Shown here piece after piece: positions 36,218-48,100 of a DNA stretch of 64,000 bases. The DNA comes from Lichenostomus cassidix. Its lineage: Eukaryota > Chordata > Aves > Passeriformes > Meliphagidae. The position numbers and the translations under genes are program-made. The stretch spans positions 19,017,389 through 19,081,388 of the forward strand of contig CM039193.1 of the NCBI GenBank assembly GCA_008360975.2. The letters run 5' to 3'. The notes below the pieces were generated by a model. The model saw only the letters and a program-made list of their open reading frames with translations. It did no database searches and was not told the DNA's origin. The first letter of the stretch is position 1; every line of letters starts with the position of its first letter.

Positions 36218-36225
36218 AATAAATA
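36218..36225 (-). promoter_or_regulatory. TATA-like element of the candidate promoter
   Basis: The minus strand reads TATTTATT inside GGGGTATTTATTCC, an AT-rich island in otherwise very GC-rich DNA, about 80 bp upstream of the start codon. A TATA element is normally 25-32 bp before the start site, which would place transcription initiation near 36,190. TATTTATT is a weak TATA variant and could be chance. Confidence 0.35.
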
Positions 36226-36521
36226 CCCCGGCGGAAAGCGGCGCCCCGCGGCCCCGCGCGTCCCCTCCTAGAGCCGCGGCTGGCCGGGCGGGCGGCGGCC
36301 CCGCGCCGCCATTGCTGCCGCTCGGCCCCCGCCGCCGAGCGAGGGCAGGGCCGCCGGCCGGGGGAGCCGGAGCCGCCGCCGGAGCCGCCCGGAGCCGCCC
36401 GGGCCCCGCCGCGCTGGCGCACGGCGCTGTCCCCGCTGCCGTCCCGCCCTGCCCGCGCCGCAGCCGGGCTCTCCCGTCGCCTGGCAGCGCCCGCGCCCCC
36501 GCCGCGCTCGGAGCCGGGCAT

Positions 36522-36547
36522 GGGCAGGGGCAGGGGCAGGGGCGCGG
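36522..36547 (+). repeat. (GGGGCA)n run with G-quadruplex potential
   Basis: Several consecutive six-base GGGGCA units followed by GCGGG. Four or more G-runs separated by 2-base loops fit the classical G-quadruplex pattern. It lies about 330 bp upstream of the predicted start site, on the strand opposite the gene's sense strand. Confidence 0.75.
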
Positions 36548-37010
36548 GCTGTCCCTGCGCCGGGCCCGCCGCTCCCCGCCTCCCCCGCCGCGGCCGCCGC
36601 CGCCGGGATGCGCTTAAGTAACGGCGGCCGCTCCTCCGGGGGGCCGGCGGGGGCTCCGCGAGCGCCCCATCCCCGCGCCCCAGCCGCGCAGCGCGCTCCC
36701 GGCTCCGCATCCCATCTTCGCCTCGCATCCTCCCATCCCATCCCGGCGCCCCTTTCCCCCCGCCGGGCGAGCCCCGGGAGAGGCGCGGGGAGCGCTCTCG
36801 GGAGCGGGGCCCCGGGGCGGCGCGGGGAGCAGCGCGCTGTGCGCGGAGGCGGGCGGGGAGCCGGCCTGCGGGACCGCAGCTCTCCCTGGCATATGTGGGG
36901 AGCGGGCTCCCGTGGCGGGGGTGGCGGCGGGGGAGGCCCCCAGCCGGGCTCCCCGGCAGCCCCGAGTCAGGTAGCAGAGCCCTCCGCCTCTCCCGTCAGC
37001 ATCCCTGGCA

Positions 37011-39067
37011 TCAGAACCTCTGTTGGTGAAGCGCTGCTTCCCGCTAAGGCTGCATCAAGCCAAGAAAAGTTGCTGAGGTTTTGGGTCCTGTATCATCCCA
37101 AGAGTGTGTTGGGAATGCTTGTGAGAACCGGGAGTAGGAAAGGGAAACGGGGAGATACTGCAGGAAGAAGATAGGAACGTGGAGACGTGCTTTTCTCCTC
37201 CCTTCCTCTTTATGTCTCCTTAATTTTTTTCCTCATTTTTCTACCTCTTCTCTCCACTTTCCACTCTCCAAGTTTCCAATTAATAATTTTTTCTCAGAGC
37301 GGTTGTTCTGCTGTCACTGAAGCCCCGACCCTTCGTGGGGAAAGAGTCAACTCTTTCTCCCCTTTGCCAGGATGCGCCGCTTCAGGAGCGCGGCGGCTGC
37401 AGCAGAGCGAGGCAGAGGGGGATCAGCAGCTGGAGAGGCTGCAGGCTCCGCCTTGGCCCCATCTGTGCCCGGCAGGTTTGGGAACAGAGCTCCCGAGCAC
37501 AGGGTGTCTGGCCCAGCTTCTCCCCTCTGCCTCTCGCAGTCACCAGGGAGAAAAGGGGCATGAGGGGCATGAGGGGAGGCTCGTCTGGCAGCTTCCAGGG
37601 GTATCCTGGCTTTAGGTGGAAAGAAGTTATTGGCAAAACTGTTACTTTTGCTCTGACCCAAGTGCAGCGAAGGGCTGTTGTGACCGTCGAGGTGAAGCAT
37701 AAAAAGCATAAAATGACTGAAGCATAAAAGACTATTTTCCAGTCCTAGTGGGGATCCTGACTTCACAGACACATCTTTAGCTGCTTTCTGAAGAGACCAA
37801 GCCTCCTTCCCACTAACTTGATTAGAATTTTTCATTGGAAGTCTTGAAAATACTCTTAGCTCAGAATGTATTTGCTAAAGTGCAGTTTGCTCTGCGTGGA
37901 AAGAAATGCTTATCACAATATCTCACTGAAGCAACCTGCATAGTAGTAGGCAGCCAGAATATTTGTCAGGGGTTAAATTAATAAATAAAGCAAGTGAACT
38001 TGCTTCTTATATGCAAAATGAAATGCAAAGTAAGACATTCAAAACTCATTAAAGTATATGCAGACAATAAAAGCTTATTAAGCACTTCCCAGCAAGGACA
38101 GTGGAAGTGGAGCAGCACAGTTCGTACAGCAAGGTTTGGTTTGAAACACCCTTTTTAGACAGAAATGCCTGAATTCACAGGATCCATGAGCACTGCTGAG
38201 GGAGGCAGGAGCCGCGTTAAAGGTGACAATTTCCTGCTTTCTTTTCCAGATTGCAGGAAAATGCCTTCATTCCCACATGGAGAGTTGTATCTCGTTCAGC
38301 TCCCAGCCACAGTAGATGAGCTAACCAGGGAGAAATGGCTGCTCCTTTCTGCCTGGGTTGGGAGGATCCCAGGAGGATCTGAGAGCATCCCAGGAGGATC
38401 TGAGAGGATCCCAGGAGGATCTGAGAGGATCCCAGGAGCGAGATTGTGAACTTGACCTGCCCAGCTCCTTGTGCTTTCCCACAGAGGACACGGAGCACAT
38501 CGAACCTACTGGGAACCCTCGTCACAGGAAAGCATGAATTAGTCTGAAAAATACATTAAACCCTCAGAAACAGCCAGGCGTTGGCACCTGGAGCCTGCAC
38601 CGTGTTGTTAGTGTGTTCTGATGTTGCTGCTCCTCAGCACTGAAAGAGGAAGGAGGACTCTGAGTCTCAGGGATTGTCTCTGCCCCTCCAAAAGCCTGTA
38701 TGCTCCGCCACGCTCCATGAATTAACAAGGAGAGGTAAACTTAGAAGATAAGCATATTCATAGAATCAATAATGTATTCAATCTCTATCTGTGAAGACAC
38801 AGATTGTAAAAGCAGACCCAGCTTGTTCAGATTTGCTCAGTCAGAAAATTAAGTGACATCAAGCCTAACCTTTTAAAATATGAAAATCATCAAAATAGCA
38901 TTCTTATTACTTGCTAACATCCTACCTCAGACTGTCCCTTTCCATGAGCTATGCAGCACATGGTTAATTCTTGCCTGGGAAAGTGCCAGGGAAGATTTAA
39001 ATATGAAAGGGAATGTTGCTCATTCAGTAAGTAGGATTCTCTTACTCATTTATTATTGGCAAGAGAT
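37011..39067. other. Upstream flank, no gene recognised
   Basis: GC falls from the CpG island shoulder (37.0-37.6 kb) to AT-rich DNA. Plus-strand frames at 37,187-37,727 read through the shoulder without known motifs. A 21-bp tandem repeat occurs at 38,365. Confidence 0.55.
38365..38437 (+). repeat. 21-bp tandem repeat, about 3.5 copies
   Basis: Units begin GATCCCAGGAGGATCTGAGA plus one G; the second starts CATCCC instead. The period is 21 bp at 38,365, 38,386, 38,407 and 38,428 (partial). As 21 is a multiple of three, a plus frame reads a heptapeptide IPGGSER/S repeated, but there is no sign of a gene. Confidence 0.92.
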
Positions 39068-39145
39068 AAATCACAGAGAGCTTGGAGTTTGAAGGGACCT
39101 CTGGAGGTCATCTAGTCCAACTTCCCTGCTAAAATACCCCATCAC
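39068..39145 (-). mobile_element. CR1 LINE 3'-end remnant (antisense)
   Basis: AAATCACAGAGAGCTTGGAG, AAGGGACCTCTGGAGGTCAT and CTAGTCCAACTTCCCTGCTA give the reversed CR1 tail of an older subfamily. Diverged. Confidence 0.75.
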
Positions 39146-39294
39146 TTTGGAAAAACCTTAGACTGTCTCAAGTTTTGGTATTTTCTGGCAAATCAATACC
39201 CTTTTTGAGTGTTCAGTGTCTGGTCGAGACTCAGAGTCCCATCCCAGGTGCTCCCAGGCTCATGTGCTGTTTGATGCCCAACAGAGAGCAGGCA

Positions 39295-39440
39295 CAGTCC
39301 TGGTCCTTGAGCCTGCAAGGACTCCAGGAGTGTTTGGACAATGCTCTCGGGCACAGGGTGGGATTGCTGGGGTGTCTCTGCAGCGCCGGGAGTTGGACTC
39401 AATAATCCCTGAGGGTCCCTTGCTGTTCTGTGTTTGCCTG
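39295..39440 (+). mobile_element. CR1 LINE 3'-end fragment (third tail type)
   Basis: GTGTTTGGACAATGCTCTCG, GGCACAGGGTGGGATTGCTG, GGGAGTTGGACTCAATAATC, then CTGAGGGTCCCTTGCTGTTC. This is the CR1 ending that normally carries GAGTTGGACTCGATGATCC. The 5' limit is uncertain and could reach about 39,225. Confidence 0.75.
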
Positions 39441-39914
39441 TCCTGCTGAGAGCCTTGCACTTGCTGCCTAACTTGGGTGGCTTGTCAGAGTTAAGTTTAT
39501 AGTTCTGTGTAGAAGCTGAGCACAGAATGTCACTGTTTCAAAAGTGGTTTGGTGTGGCTAATAATGCCATGGCTGAGCAAACACCTGAAATAATTTTTTT
39601 CAAAGGAAGATAAGACCAGGAAAAAGCTTTTGATACATATTTTTCTATGTAAAATTAATTAGGTCAGTGTAATATAAAAAAACAAGAATCCAGAAGTCAT
39701 GCAGTGATTTGTGCTCAATCTTAACTCTGCCCTCCATCTCTCTCTTTCAAAATTCTCTTCGAAGCCACTTCTTTCTTGGTTGCATTTCTCTCTTAGTCTC
39801 CCCCCTGCGCCCTTAATTCTCCCCCTCACTTCTTGGTTCTGCTGCTGTGTTTAGACACTAAGGAATTTTATCCTGCTACTCAAGTTTATCCTGTTGCCAG
39901 AGTATATATGTAGG

Positions 39915-40085
39915 TCACAGAATCCCAGAATGGTTTGGGTGGGAAGGAACCTTAAAGCCCATCCAGTGCCACCCTGCTGTGGGCAGGAACAACTTCCACT
40001 GTCCCAGGCTGCTCCAAGCCCTGTCCAACCTGGCCTTGGGCACTTCCAGGGATCCAGGGGCAGCCACAGCTTCTCTGGGCAACCA
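39915..40085 (-). mobile_element. CR1 LINE 3'-end fragment (antisense)
   Basis: GTCACAGAATCCCAGAATGG, AAAGCCCATCCAGTGCCACC, GTCCCAGGCTGCTCCAAGCC and CAGGGGCAGCCACAGCTTCT. It is well preserved and close to the 19,366 copy, but stops after about 170 bp. Confidence 0.88.
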
Positions 40086-42203
40086 TAACCTTCCCAGTTA
40101 ACCATAACCCACTTTTAAGACCTGACTCTTATTTCTTTTAACAGTTTATTTCTACTGAAAGGCATGAAACTTTCTCATGCCTTTTCTCACCACAAATCTT
40201 TATCATGATAATCTCTTATAAAATATGGTCATATTAGACATTTTTCTTAGTTAAATGGAATTAATTTAGACTTCACTTGTGTACCTCAACCCCTTTTCTA
40301 AAAAGGGTTAGAGCTTCCTGGCTTGCTCCACCCCACGGTGCCTGTCTGGTTTTGATGGCACTTGGACAATTAAGCTGTTCTTACCCTGACCAGCTCCTAA
40401 AGTATTTGAAATATCCCAAGCTAAGCATGATAAAAGTACAGCCCATATTTTAAGGCATCTCCACAAGGCAGCAGAAAGTTCAATTTTAATTTTATGAGTC
40501 TGATCCTGAGTGGACCGATCATTACTGTTTGTAGGAATTGCCTTTTGATTTATGAAAGAAATGATAAATTGGCTCCTCCAGGTCCTGTAGCTTAATCTGG
40601 AGGTTTGCCTGCAAAGTGTGGTCCAGAACTAATCCATCTAAGTACCCAACTTCAACCAAGTCTTTCACTCTAATGAGCCTTTCATAAAATATTTCTTTTG
40701 TGCTTTTGTTGTTTTGTTTTGTGTTTTGTTGTTATCTTATTTTGGTAAGTGATATCAGGGAATGTTAGCAGGGAAAAAAAGTGTCCTCTTGTGCAAAGTC
40801 CTTGGGCAAGGACTGTGTCCTTGTTTCCTGTAAAACAAAAAGCACTGCTCATGTAAGGTATTATGAAACTCAAACACAAAAGTGATCAATTAATAGGGAT
40901 AAATAATAATGATATAAATATATCCCTACCATAAAAGGGATAAATTAGCAAGGAATCCTTTGCTTCTTTGGGGAAAGAGGCAGGTTCAGTGCTGGGTTCT
41001 AAAGGAATGAGTGTGCTGCTCACAGAGCTGGCTGCCAGCTGTCCCTGGGGAGTGCCAGGGTGGCAGTGCCACCAAGGCAGGGCTCACACTGGGCTGGGCA
41101 CCTGCCTGATATTCGGGGCTGTGGGACTCTCCAGAGAGAAATCAAACAAGAACAGAAAGAATTTTGCTGTGAAAGTGGGAAGTAATTTTTAAAAAGTGAC
41201 TAGATTGAACTTATAACTCCAACAATAAATATAATGAAATTTGGAGTACAGCTGTAATTGTTCTTCATTAATTAAAGAAGTTATTTTGTAAATGGTGCAG
41301 AAAATCATTTCTTGGTGCTTCAGCTGAGCCAAATCAGAGTTGGAATTAAGGCCACCTTTTATTAACACATCATATTTTAAGTCGTGGAATAAACTGTGAC
41401 TGAAGGAGAAGAATTCATGCTGCAGTAGCTGGGGCAAGAGCAGAAAAGTGCCAGAGGAACATACTTCCCATTACAGAAAGATGAAAATCACAGGGACAAA
41501 ACCACAGCCTTGGCATCAGCTGGGGAAGCTCAATAGTGAAAGAGGAAAGTAAACAAATAAACCTCTCCCAAAATGACAGCTTCAGAAATCCCCTGAAAAC
41601 AAGGAGAAATAACAGTGCTAAAATAGGCGATTCCATGTTTCATCACCATTCCTTGTGATTCCATGATTTCATTGCAATGTGCTGCTTTTGTGAGCTTAGA
41701 AAGCAATGAAATATCAAATACCAGCATTTCAGTAGAAAATAAAAAGCCAAACCAAAGTTTTCATCAAGACATTTCTGGATAAAAATTTATTAAGCAAACT
41801 TGCTCTTGGAAAACTGTTGGAGTTTTTTGTGTGTTTCTTTGGTTTTTTTTTTTAAAACATCACTTAAGTGAATAATTACCTATGCTGCCAGAGTCAAATT
41901 CACCCACTATTTTCCATTTTAAGACATTTTATTCCATTTTGATTCCGTACATTTCCATTCTAATATTTTTCTATGCTTTAATTGGTCAGAGTCAGTTTTT
42001 CCATGCTTACCATATCCATGCTCAGACTGAATTATCTTGGCAAATTTCACTAAACTCTGCTTTTCAGAATAACATTACGAGGAAACATGAAAATCAGATC
42101 ATATTCTGTTCTTTTTTAAACATCCATGGGAACAGAAATTAAAGAAAGGTCAGACTAAGCAACTGTGATAAAGTACAAAGTCCTCAGAAATATGGATTTC
42201 TTT
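40086..42203. other. Upstream stretch, nothing recognised
   Basis: AT-rich DNA without recognised genes. It has some T/G-rich and T-run low complexity (near 40.7 kb and 41.8 kb). Confidence 0.55.
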
Positions 42204-42350
42204 TCATAGAACCATAGGATATTTGATAGAAAATCCTGAGTTGGAAGGGATTTTCCACAGTGATCATTCAGTCCTGGCTCAGCACAGACACCCCAAAAAT
42301 CCCCCCTGTACCTGGGAGCATTGCCCAAATTCTCTTGCCATGGCATTTTA
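42204..42350 (-). mobile_element. CR1 LINE 3'-end fragment (antisense, third tail type)
   Basis: CATAGAACCATAGGATATTT, then CCTGAGTTGGAAGGGATTTT, CAGTCCTGGCTCAGCACAGA, CACCCCAAAAATCCCCCC and GGGAGCATTGCCCAAATTCT. It is the reverse orientation of the 39,295 type. Confidence 0.82.
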
Positions 42351-45300
42351 AGATGGGCACCTCCATTGATGAAAATCAAGGATTTTTATCATTAATTTCT
42401 TGTTCTCTTTTCACATCTGTGACTGGCATGTTGCTTCCAAGAATGCCAGGAACAGAAACTCACCTGGATGGCACAATAATATTTTTTACACTAGGAAAAT
42501 AATTCTGCCTTCCAAAAGAAGTTTAAATTAAAAAAAAAATTTTAAAAAAGGGAGAGGTATAGGGACATCCTGAAAAATCAGTACCTAATCATATTTCCAG
42601 TATGTATCCTGTTCATTCCGTCTGAATCCAATGGATAAAACCACAAACAATTTGAAAGCAGGGCATACCACACTGTGTATGTCTTTGTCATCAACAAAAC
42701 TTGAAGGAAAAAACCTACTTACTCATTTCATATGAATTGCAGCAACACATAAATCCTGCAGGCTTGGGTTCCCCACCTTCCATGCATCCAGACCCCCTTT
42801 TAATAGATATATTCCTATGGTTTTAGTGGTGCTGTGGAGCATTTCACTGCTTTTTTGAATTGTGCAGCACCTCCAGGACAGCTGCACTATCTGCTGATAA
42901 GATCAGCACACAAAAATATAACATTTCAATGTATCATAGCAGGTAGAAAAGGTCAATGGTAATTCAGGCAGTCATTAACTAAAACAGGGCATGAGCAAAT
43001 AAAACTGCTGTGATTAAAGGGATGTATTTTTGATCCTGTGGTCATTAAGGTATATTTGTACCAGTGAAATTAGAAGAGCCTAGGTTTGCTCTGACTCACT
43101 GCATTTCACTCTCATTACTCTGCAGTTGTTCAGACTTCTACCATATCCTTTTTTTCCTTGAGAGAAACTGGTAATATATCACTCTGTATATAAATATACA
43201 CGTGTGAAGGGAAGGAGAAATAACATTTCATTTGTACAAAAGGAGGAAAAATCACCCCCCAGCTTTATCGCTGACAACAGCTGAGGGAAATTTAAGTTCT
43301 TTCATTTTATTTGCAGCAAGACTTAAAAATAGATTTGCAAATTCAGACTGGAAACTCTTCTATCCTTTTCCAAAAAAGAAAAGCGCATCACGAAATGGAC
43401 AAATCAATTCCAATTGCTGCTTGTCCAAAGAAACAGCACTAAACCTCAAGGTGTCTTAGGTAAAGATTCCAAATCAGGAAATGAAAAGCTGAACAAGAAA
43501 ATGCTGAGGTCAGGCAGGATCAACCTTTTCTATCCCCGTTCTTATCCCTTCCCTTTCATGCTGTTGGGAAGCACACCGAGGGGATGAAAGGTGCTGCTGC
43601 TGGGCTGTCCTTAGGAACAGTCTGTATTGACAATTTCAGCCTGGGGGCCACAGCAGGTCCTTCAGCAGCTGATGTGCTGTGTGTAACTCCAGCTCCCTCC
43701 CTCTGAGCTGCAGCTGCACCGGGAAGCCCCAGAGCCATGGAGTTAAGCTCTGTTCAACTCTGGGATGGTTTAAAGGTGACACAGTTCTTTCTGTCCAAGC
43801 TTACATGGAAAAATGTATTTGCTTCTTCATGATTGCCAAATATTTCCCTTTTTCAGGTCTTGCATAAGCAAGGACTGTGAAACACTGAACAGCAGGGGAA
43901 TCCAGTCCAAGGGGATGTTGTCCTTACAGCGTAGGTGGCTTTTGTTGCACATTTCCTGTTACTATTAAAAACTCACATTTCAAATGCTCCACATGAATGT
44001 GGTGCAGCCCCAGTCTCTTGGTGGTTGGTCATACAAACAGGGCTTCTGGTGTGCTGGTGAGTCAAGGTTTCACCTGGATCAGGACTCTTAAAAAGCATTG
44101 ATTGCACTCTCTTTAGAGATCTGAGAGAAATACAGGAACTTCTAGAAGCTTTTTCAGTTGAAATGTTAAAAAAAAAAAAAAAAAAAAAGAAGACATGTAC
44201 TTGCTTTTGAAAGCTTTGGGGCTCTCTCAAGAGGAGGCTCCATCACAGCCTGAAAATTTGTCATAGGGAATTACAAAATCCTGTGGCAGCAAACTGCTCA
44301 GCGAACAGTGATGTGGGGATTACAGACTGGCAGAGAGAACAGCTTTTCTAAGACAAAGGAACTTCCAGAACTGACCCTGTCAATGAGTAGCTGGGGGCAA
44401 AAGGAACTCGATTCGCTCTAAAGATGAATTGGAACGCAACTTGAAAGGAAAAGTAAAAAGGGAAAGTGCTGCTGCTACAAAGAAGGGATGAAGATGTAAA
44501 TTGTGGAAATGCAATACAAAATGAAGGAGCTATATTTTTCATAAGTCTCTCTGTGCTTGTTACTTTGTCACAATTAAACCGGGTTGTTTATCCAGAGGAG
44601 AGTAATGATCTGAACCAGCTCTGAGAGCAGCAAAGTGTAAATCAGCTGTTTAGAGGTTTCCCTTTGGGCAGCTCTTAGAACACAAGGAGAAACTCCATAT
44701 CAAGTAAGTCCTTAGTGCAAATGACAAATGTAGCTTATTCCCAGTCCCTCAGCAGGAACTGAGATTTTAGACTTGTTAAAAGTATGGAATGGGCTAACTG
44801 GGAGCTCATGACAAACTGCTGAGGGTTCTTCTGAACTCCAGCTTTCTGGGGTGACATGCTGCAGGAGATTTCCCAAGGAACAGCAATCCCACAAAGATCA
44901 AGTGCCATGCTCAGGCTCCTCAGCTGCAGGGTGCTGTGGGGTTTGTGCTGCTCTGGCAGCCTTGGAGGATCCCTGAGAGGCCAAACAACGTGGGAAGGGT
45001 GCACAGCATTGCAGGGCCTGGGTATTACTGAGGCTCCTTGGAATTGTCCTTCATCCAAGTCAGGCAAGAGCTATGAAAATGTCTGTTTACAAAATCAAAA
45101 GCTTTATAAGGACCCAGATATCAGGGAAGAAGGAAATGGTATCAAATGGTATCAATCTGTGTTTTTAGCCAGGACCAAATCCCAGCAAAATCTGGAGGAT
45201 CTGATCTGTGGTAGATTCCTCCCTCCCTGTTTGCAACACTCCAGGGCTAAACCCCAAAGGGAGGACTTGGACTGAAGAAGTGTTTTAGCTTTTAAAACCT

Positions 45301-46447
45301 CTGCCCCACTCTTCTGGAATGGACACAGGAGTTAATTCACTTTTCATCAGAAGTGTTTTGATCCTTAACCTGTTCAGGACACTTTCTGTTCTCTGTATTG
45401 ACAACAAAGTGAATTTCTATCTTCAGAAATGCCTTCTTAGCAGAGAAAGTGTAGTTTAAATTATGTGATAAACCTGATCCATTCCCACATGGAAAAGCTA
45501 ATCCTGATCCCTGTATAAAGCCTTTTATTGTACTGAGCTCTGTATTTCACTGCCCCATGTAATCAAGAAGTATCCTCTGTATCTTGAATTAATTCATGTG
45601 AGTAGCTCTTTACTGAAGCACACAAGTGGCACTAATCAAATCCTTTGGGGTGAGTGATCTTGAAACCAATCTATGAGGAATACTATGACAGGGCTTGGAA
45701 TGGTGAGCTTGGTTTTGCCTGTCAGTGATCCAGCATTTAAAAGTCTCTCACTGCATTTACTTGCTGAGTTACTACAGGAAAAAGATGCATTATTAATGTT
45801 TGGGTCTGTCTTTCACCTGAAAAAGACATTTTCCAAAAAGGAATGTAAAGAAAAGATCTCATAATTGTGTTTGTATTGCTCATTTCTGTTGAGGAACATC
45901 GTTCTGTCATTACTTTAATGTGTGGCCTGGAAAGACTCCTTCGCATTGCAAAAAATTCACTTTGCAGCTACGTTTTTTCAAAAGCTGGCTGTCAAAAAGT
46001 CATCCCCGTGTCACTTCTGTGTTTGATGCTGGCTATAAGTTGACAGTTGAAATAGATCTCGAGGAATTTCTGATGTAGAATGAAATAAATGTATCCTTGG
46101 GAACAAAAAGGGCTTTCAAAAAGGTGCAGCTACGACTGTGAGTAGGTTTCAACTCATTCCTTTTTGGCTTCTGTTACTGTCTGTTGGTTTTTTCCCCCTT
46201 TAAACTCCCCGAATTTCTGCCACTGCCTCTGTCACACTTGCTACAAGGGCAAGCGTGGAGCATTTACCCAAAACAAACAGGCTCCAAAGCAAAAACAGAG
46301 CTCAGGAAATCACACAGGCCTTTGCCTGGGTGTTCGTTCCCATTTCAGACAAAAAGGGATGTATCTCTGTCATATTCAAATTTTAAAGTGAAGCAGACAA
46401 AGCCCTTGTTCTGCTTTCTGCAACCACAGCTGTAACCTGACAAGAGA
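42351..46447. other. Upstream stretch, no gene recognised
   Basis: AT-rich DNA with an A21 run at 44,168. Frames up to 139 codons (44,856-45,275) have no known domain and look like chance. Confidence 0.55.
44168..44188 (+). repeat. Poly-A run (21 bases)
   Basis: Twenty-one adenines followed by GAAGACATG. No SINE or processed-pseudogene body is recognisable upstream of it. Confidence 0.88.
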
Positions 46448-46550
46448 CCTTTTTCTCTTTTTTTTTTCTTTTTTCCTTCCTTTTCTCCCCCTTCCCTCTC
46501 CCTCTTCCCTTCCTTCATCTTTCTCTTCTTCTTCCCTTCCCTCTTCCCCT
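46448..46550 (+). repeat. Polypyrimidine tract (103 bp, one purine)
   Basis: Only C and T occur from 46,448 to 46,550 except one A at 46,517. The first 69 bases are uninterrupted. It mixes TTTTC, CTTCC and TCTTC units rather than one exact period. Long polypurine/polypyrimidine tracts can form triplex DNA and usually arise by slippage. Confidence 0.9.
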
Positions 46551-46950
46551 ATTTTTACTTTTAATTTTGCTTTTTATTTTGCGTCAGAAAGGTGCTGATG
46601 CTATTATTCATCAAGATTGCACTTCAGAGCAGTTACGGAATCTTGTGAACTCAAGGTCAGCAAAACTGTAATTCAGACACTCTGCTCCTCATCCTGCTCT
46701 GTTTGGTGCAAAATTAGGAACAATTCTTGAAAAGGTCTGCATGTCCACAGCATCCCTTCTCAGCTGCCTCAGTGAATGTGCTGCTCGGTGAAACACTGCA
46801 TATCAGCTCTCACAGAATCCAACTGGCAAAGCAAGCAGGCCCTTGTTATGCAAAATCCTTGTTTGTAAACAGTGTTCTGCCTTGAAATTGATTTTAATGC
46901 TTTGCCTTGGAGAGCTCCTGCACTGATTTTCCCAACAGAAGCCACCACAA

Positions 46951-46964
46951 GGGCCATCTGGTGG
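46951..46964 (-). promoter_or_regulatory. CTCF-like binding motif (minus orientation)
   Basis: On the minus strand CCACCAGATGGCCC matches the CTCF core; I count 16 of 19 extended consensus positions. It points left, toward the CpG island and toward the plus-oriented motif at 3,709, i.e. a convergent pair about 43 kb apart. Confidence 0.45.
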
Positions 46965-48100
46965 CAGCAGCACATTGAATCTGCACAAAACATGCTGGGG
47001 AATGTTCGAGGGGTCAATTTCCAGCAGAATGCAAAGGGATCTAACCCCGCACTTCCCTTAAGGAGATATGTGATATAACACACTCTAGGCTGGAAAAATT
47101 CCCACAAAGACAGGACAGCTTGGAGGGAAAATAGAACTTGTTCCAAGGCTGACTGTCAGCGCAAGATAAATGTCAGTATGGATATTGGAATGTAATACTT
47201 TTCTATTTCATATTAAAAATTAAAATTGTTTCCCTTCCTGTCTCTGTCCCTGAGCTGTCCCCATTCAGGAATTTTTGCTAATGGACTCTTCGATGCCTTC
47301 TTGTAGGGAGGGACATCTTTTCCTTACTGAAGGGAAAAAACCCAGGACTGCATTGCACTGGTCAGTGCTGTAGAGAGGCTCATTTGGTACCCACAACTTA
47401 CTACAGATACCCCAAACCTTCAGGTTTTGGAGCCAAGATTTTAGTAAATTTCATGCTTGAACCATCATTACTATTACATTTACAAAAAAGGTGAAAAATC
47501 CTTTGGGAGAACTATTTGAGATTCAGCCTCTCAAGGTAAATTTAAGACTTTTTTTCCCCTGGGAATGTTTTCCTGTGATATTTTGGTCTGTGTCATTGCA
47601 TATCTGGCAATAGAGTTTCCTGCAGCAATGTAAATTTGGGGTAGTATCACTCAGATGGATCTCAGACACAAGTTCCACATTCTTTTCTTAGCACACAAGG
47701 AGAAGCTCAGGCTGGGGCAGACAGATGCTGTGTGGCAGCTTTTCATCTGTTATGAAATCCTTGCAGGAGGAGAGCACTGAATACTAAGGTGGATTTGCTT
47801 TCTCCCCTTGTCTCTGTATGTCAGTTCTCGAGGCAGAGTTGCTGACTAAGGAGCAGTGCTTGGTGTTGGGTTACAGCTCTCCAAAGGAGCTGCCTGAGTG
47901 CCTCTGAAAAGCTCTGTTGATACATAAACATCCCCACAAATCACCCCGGCAAAGCACTTCGGGTCACTAATTAACGCCCCATTAAGAAGTTAACCTCATT
48001 TTGAATTGAAAATTTCGGTCTGCATAGTCACCATGAAGCATATTTCATCAAGCAGCTTTTGCTCAGCCAGAGTGGCTGCTGTGGTCACATCAAGCTGTGT

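Larger units (their letters stand above)
34500..37010. promoter_or_regulatory. CpG island spanning promoter, exon 1 and start of intron 1
   Basis: About 2.5 kb is strikingly rich in G+C and in undepleted CpG compared with the AT-richer flanks. A less GC-rich dip lies at about 34,900-35,160, so it may be two joined islands (34.5-34.9 and 35.16-37.0 kb). It contains the only convincing coding exon in the window. The densest part, 36,240-36,880, lies just upstream of the predicted start site and carries repeated GGCGGCTCC-type blocks on the minus strand and numerous GC boxes. The boundaries were judged by eye. Confidence 0.85.

Noticed and set aside
35877..36617. Plus-strand open frame of 246 codons across the CpG island
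   Set aside because: It is the antisense shadow of the real exon plus GC-rich promoter; its Leu/Gln-rich part is the reverse of the coiled-coil codons.
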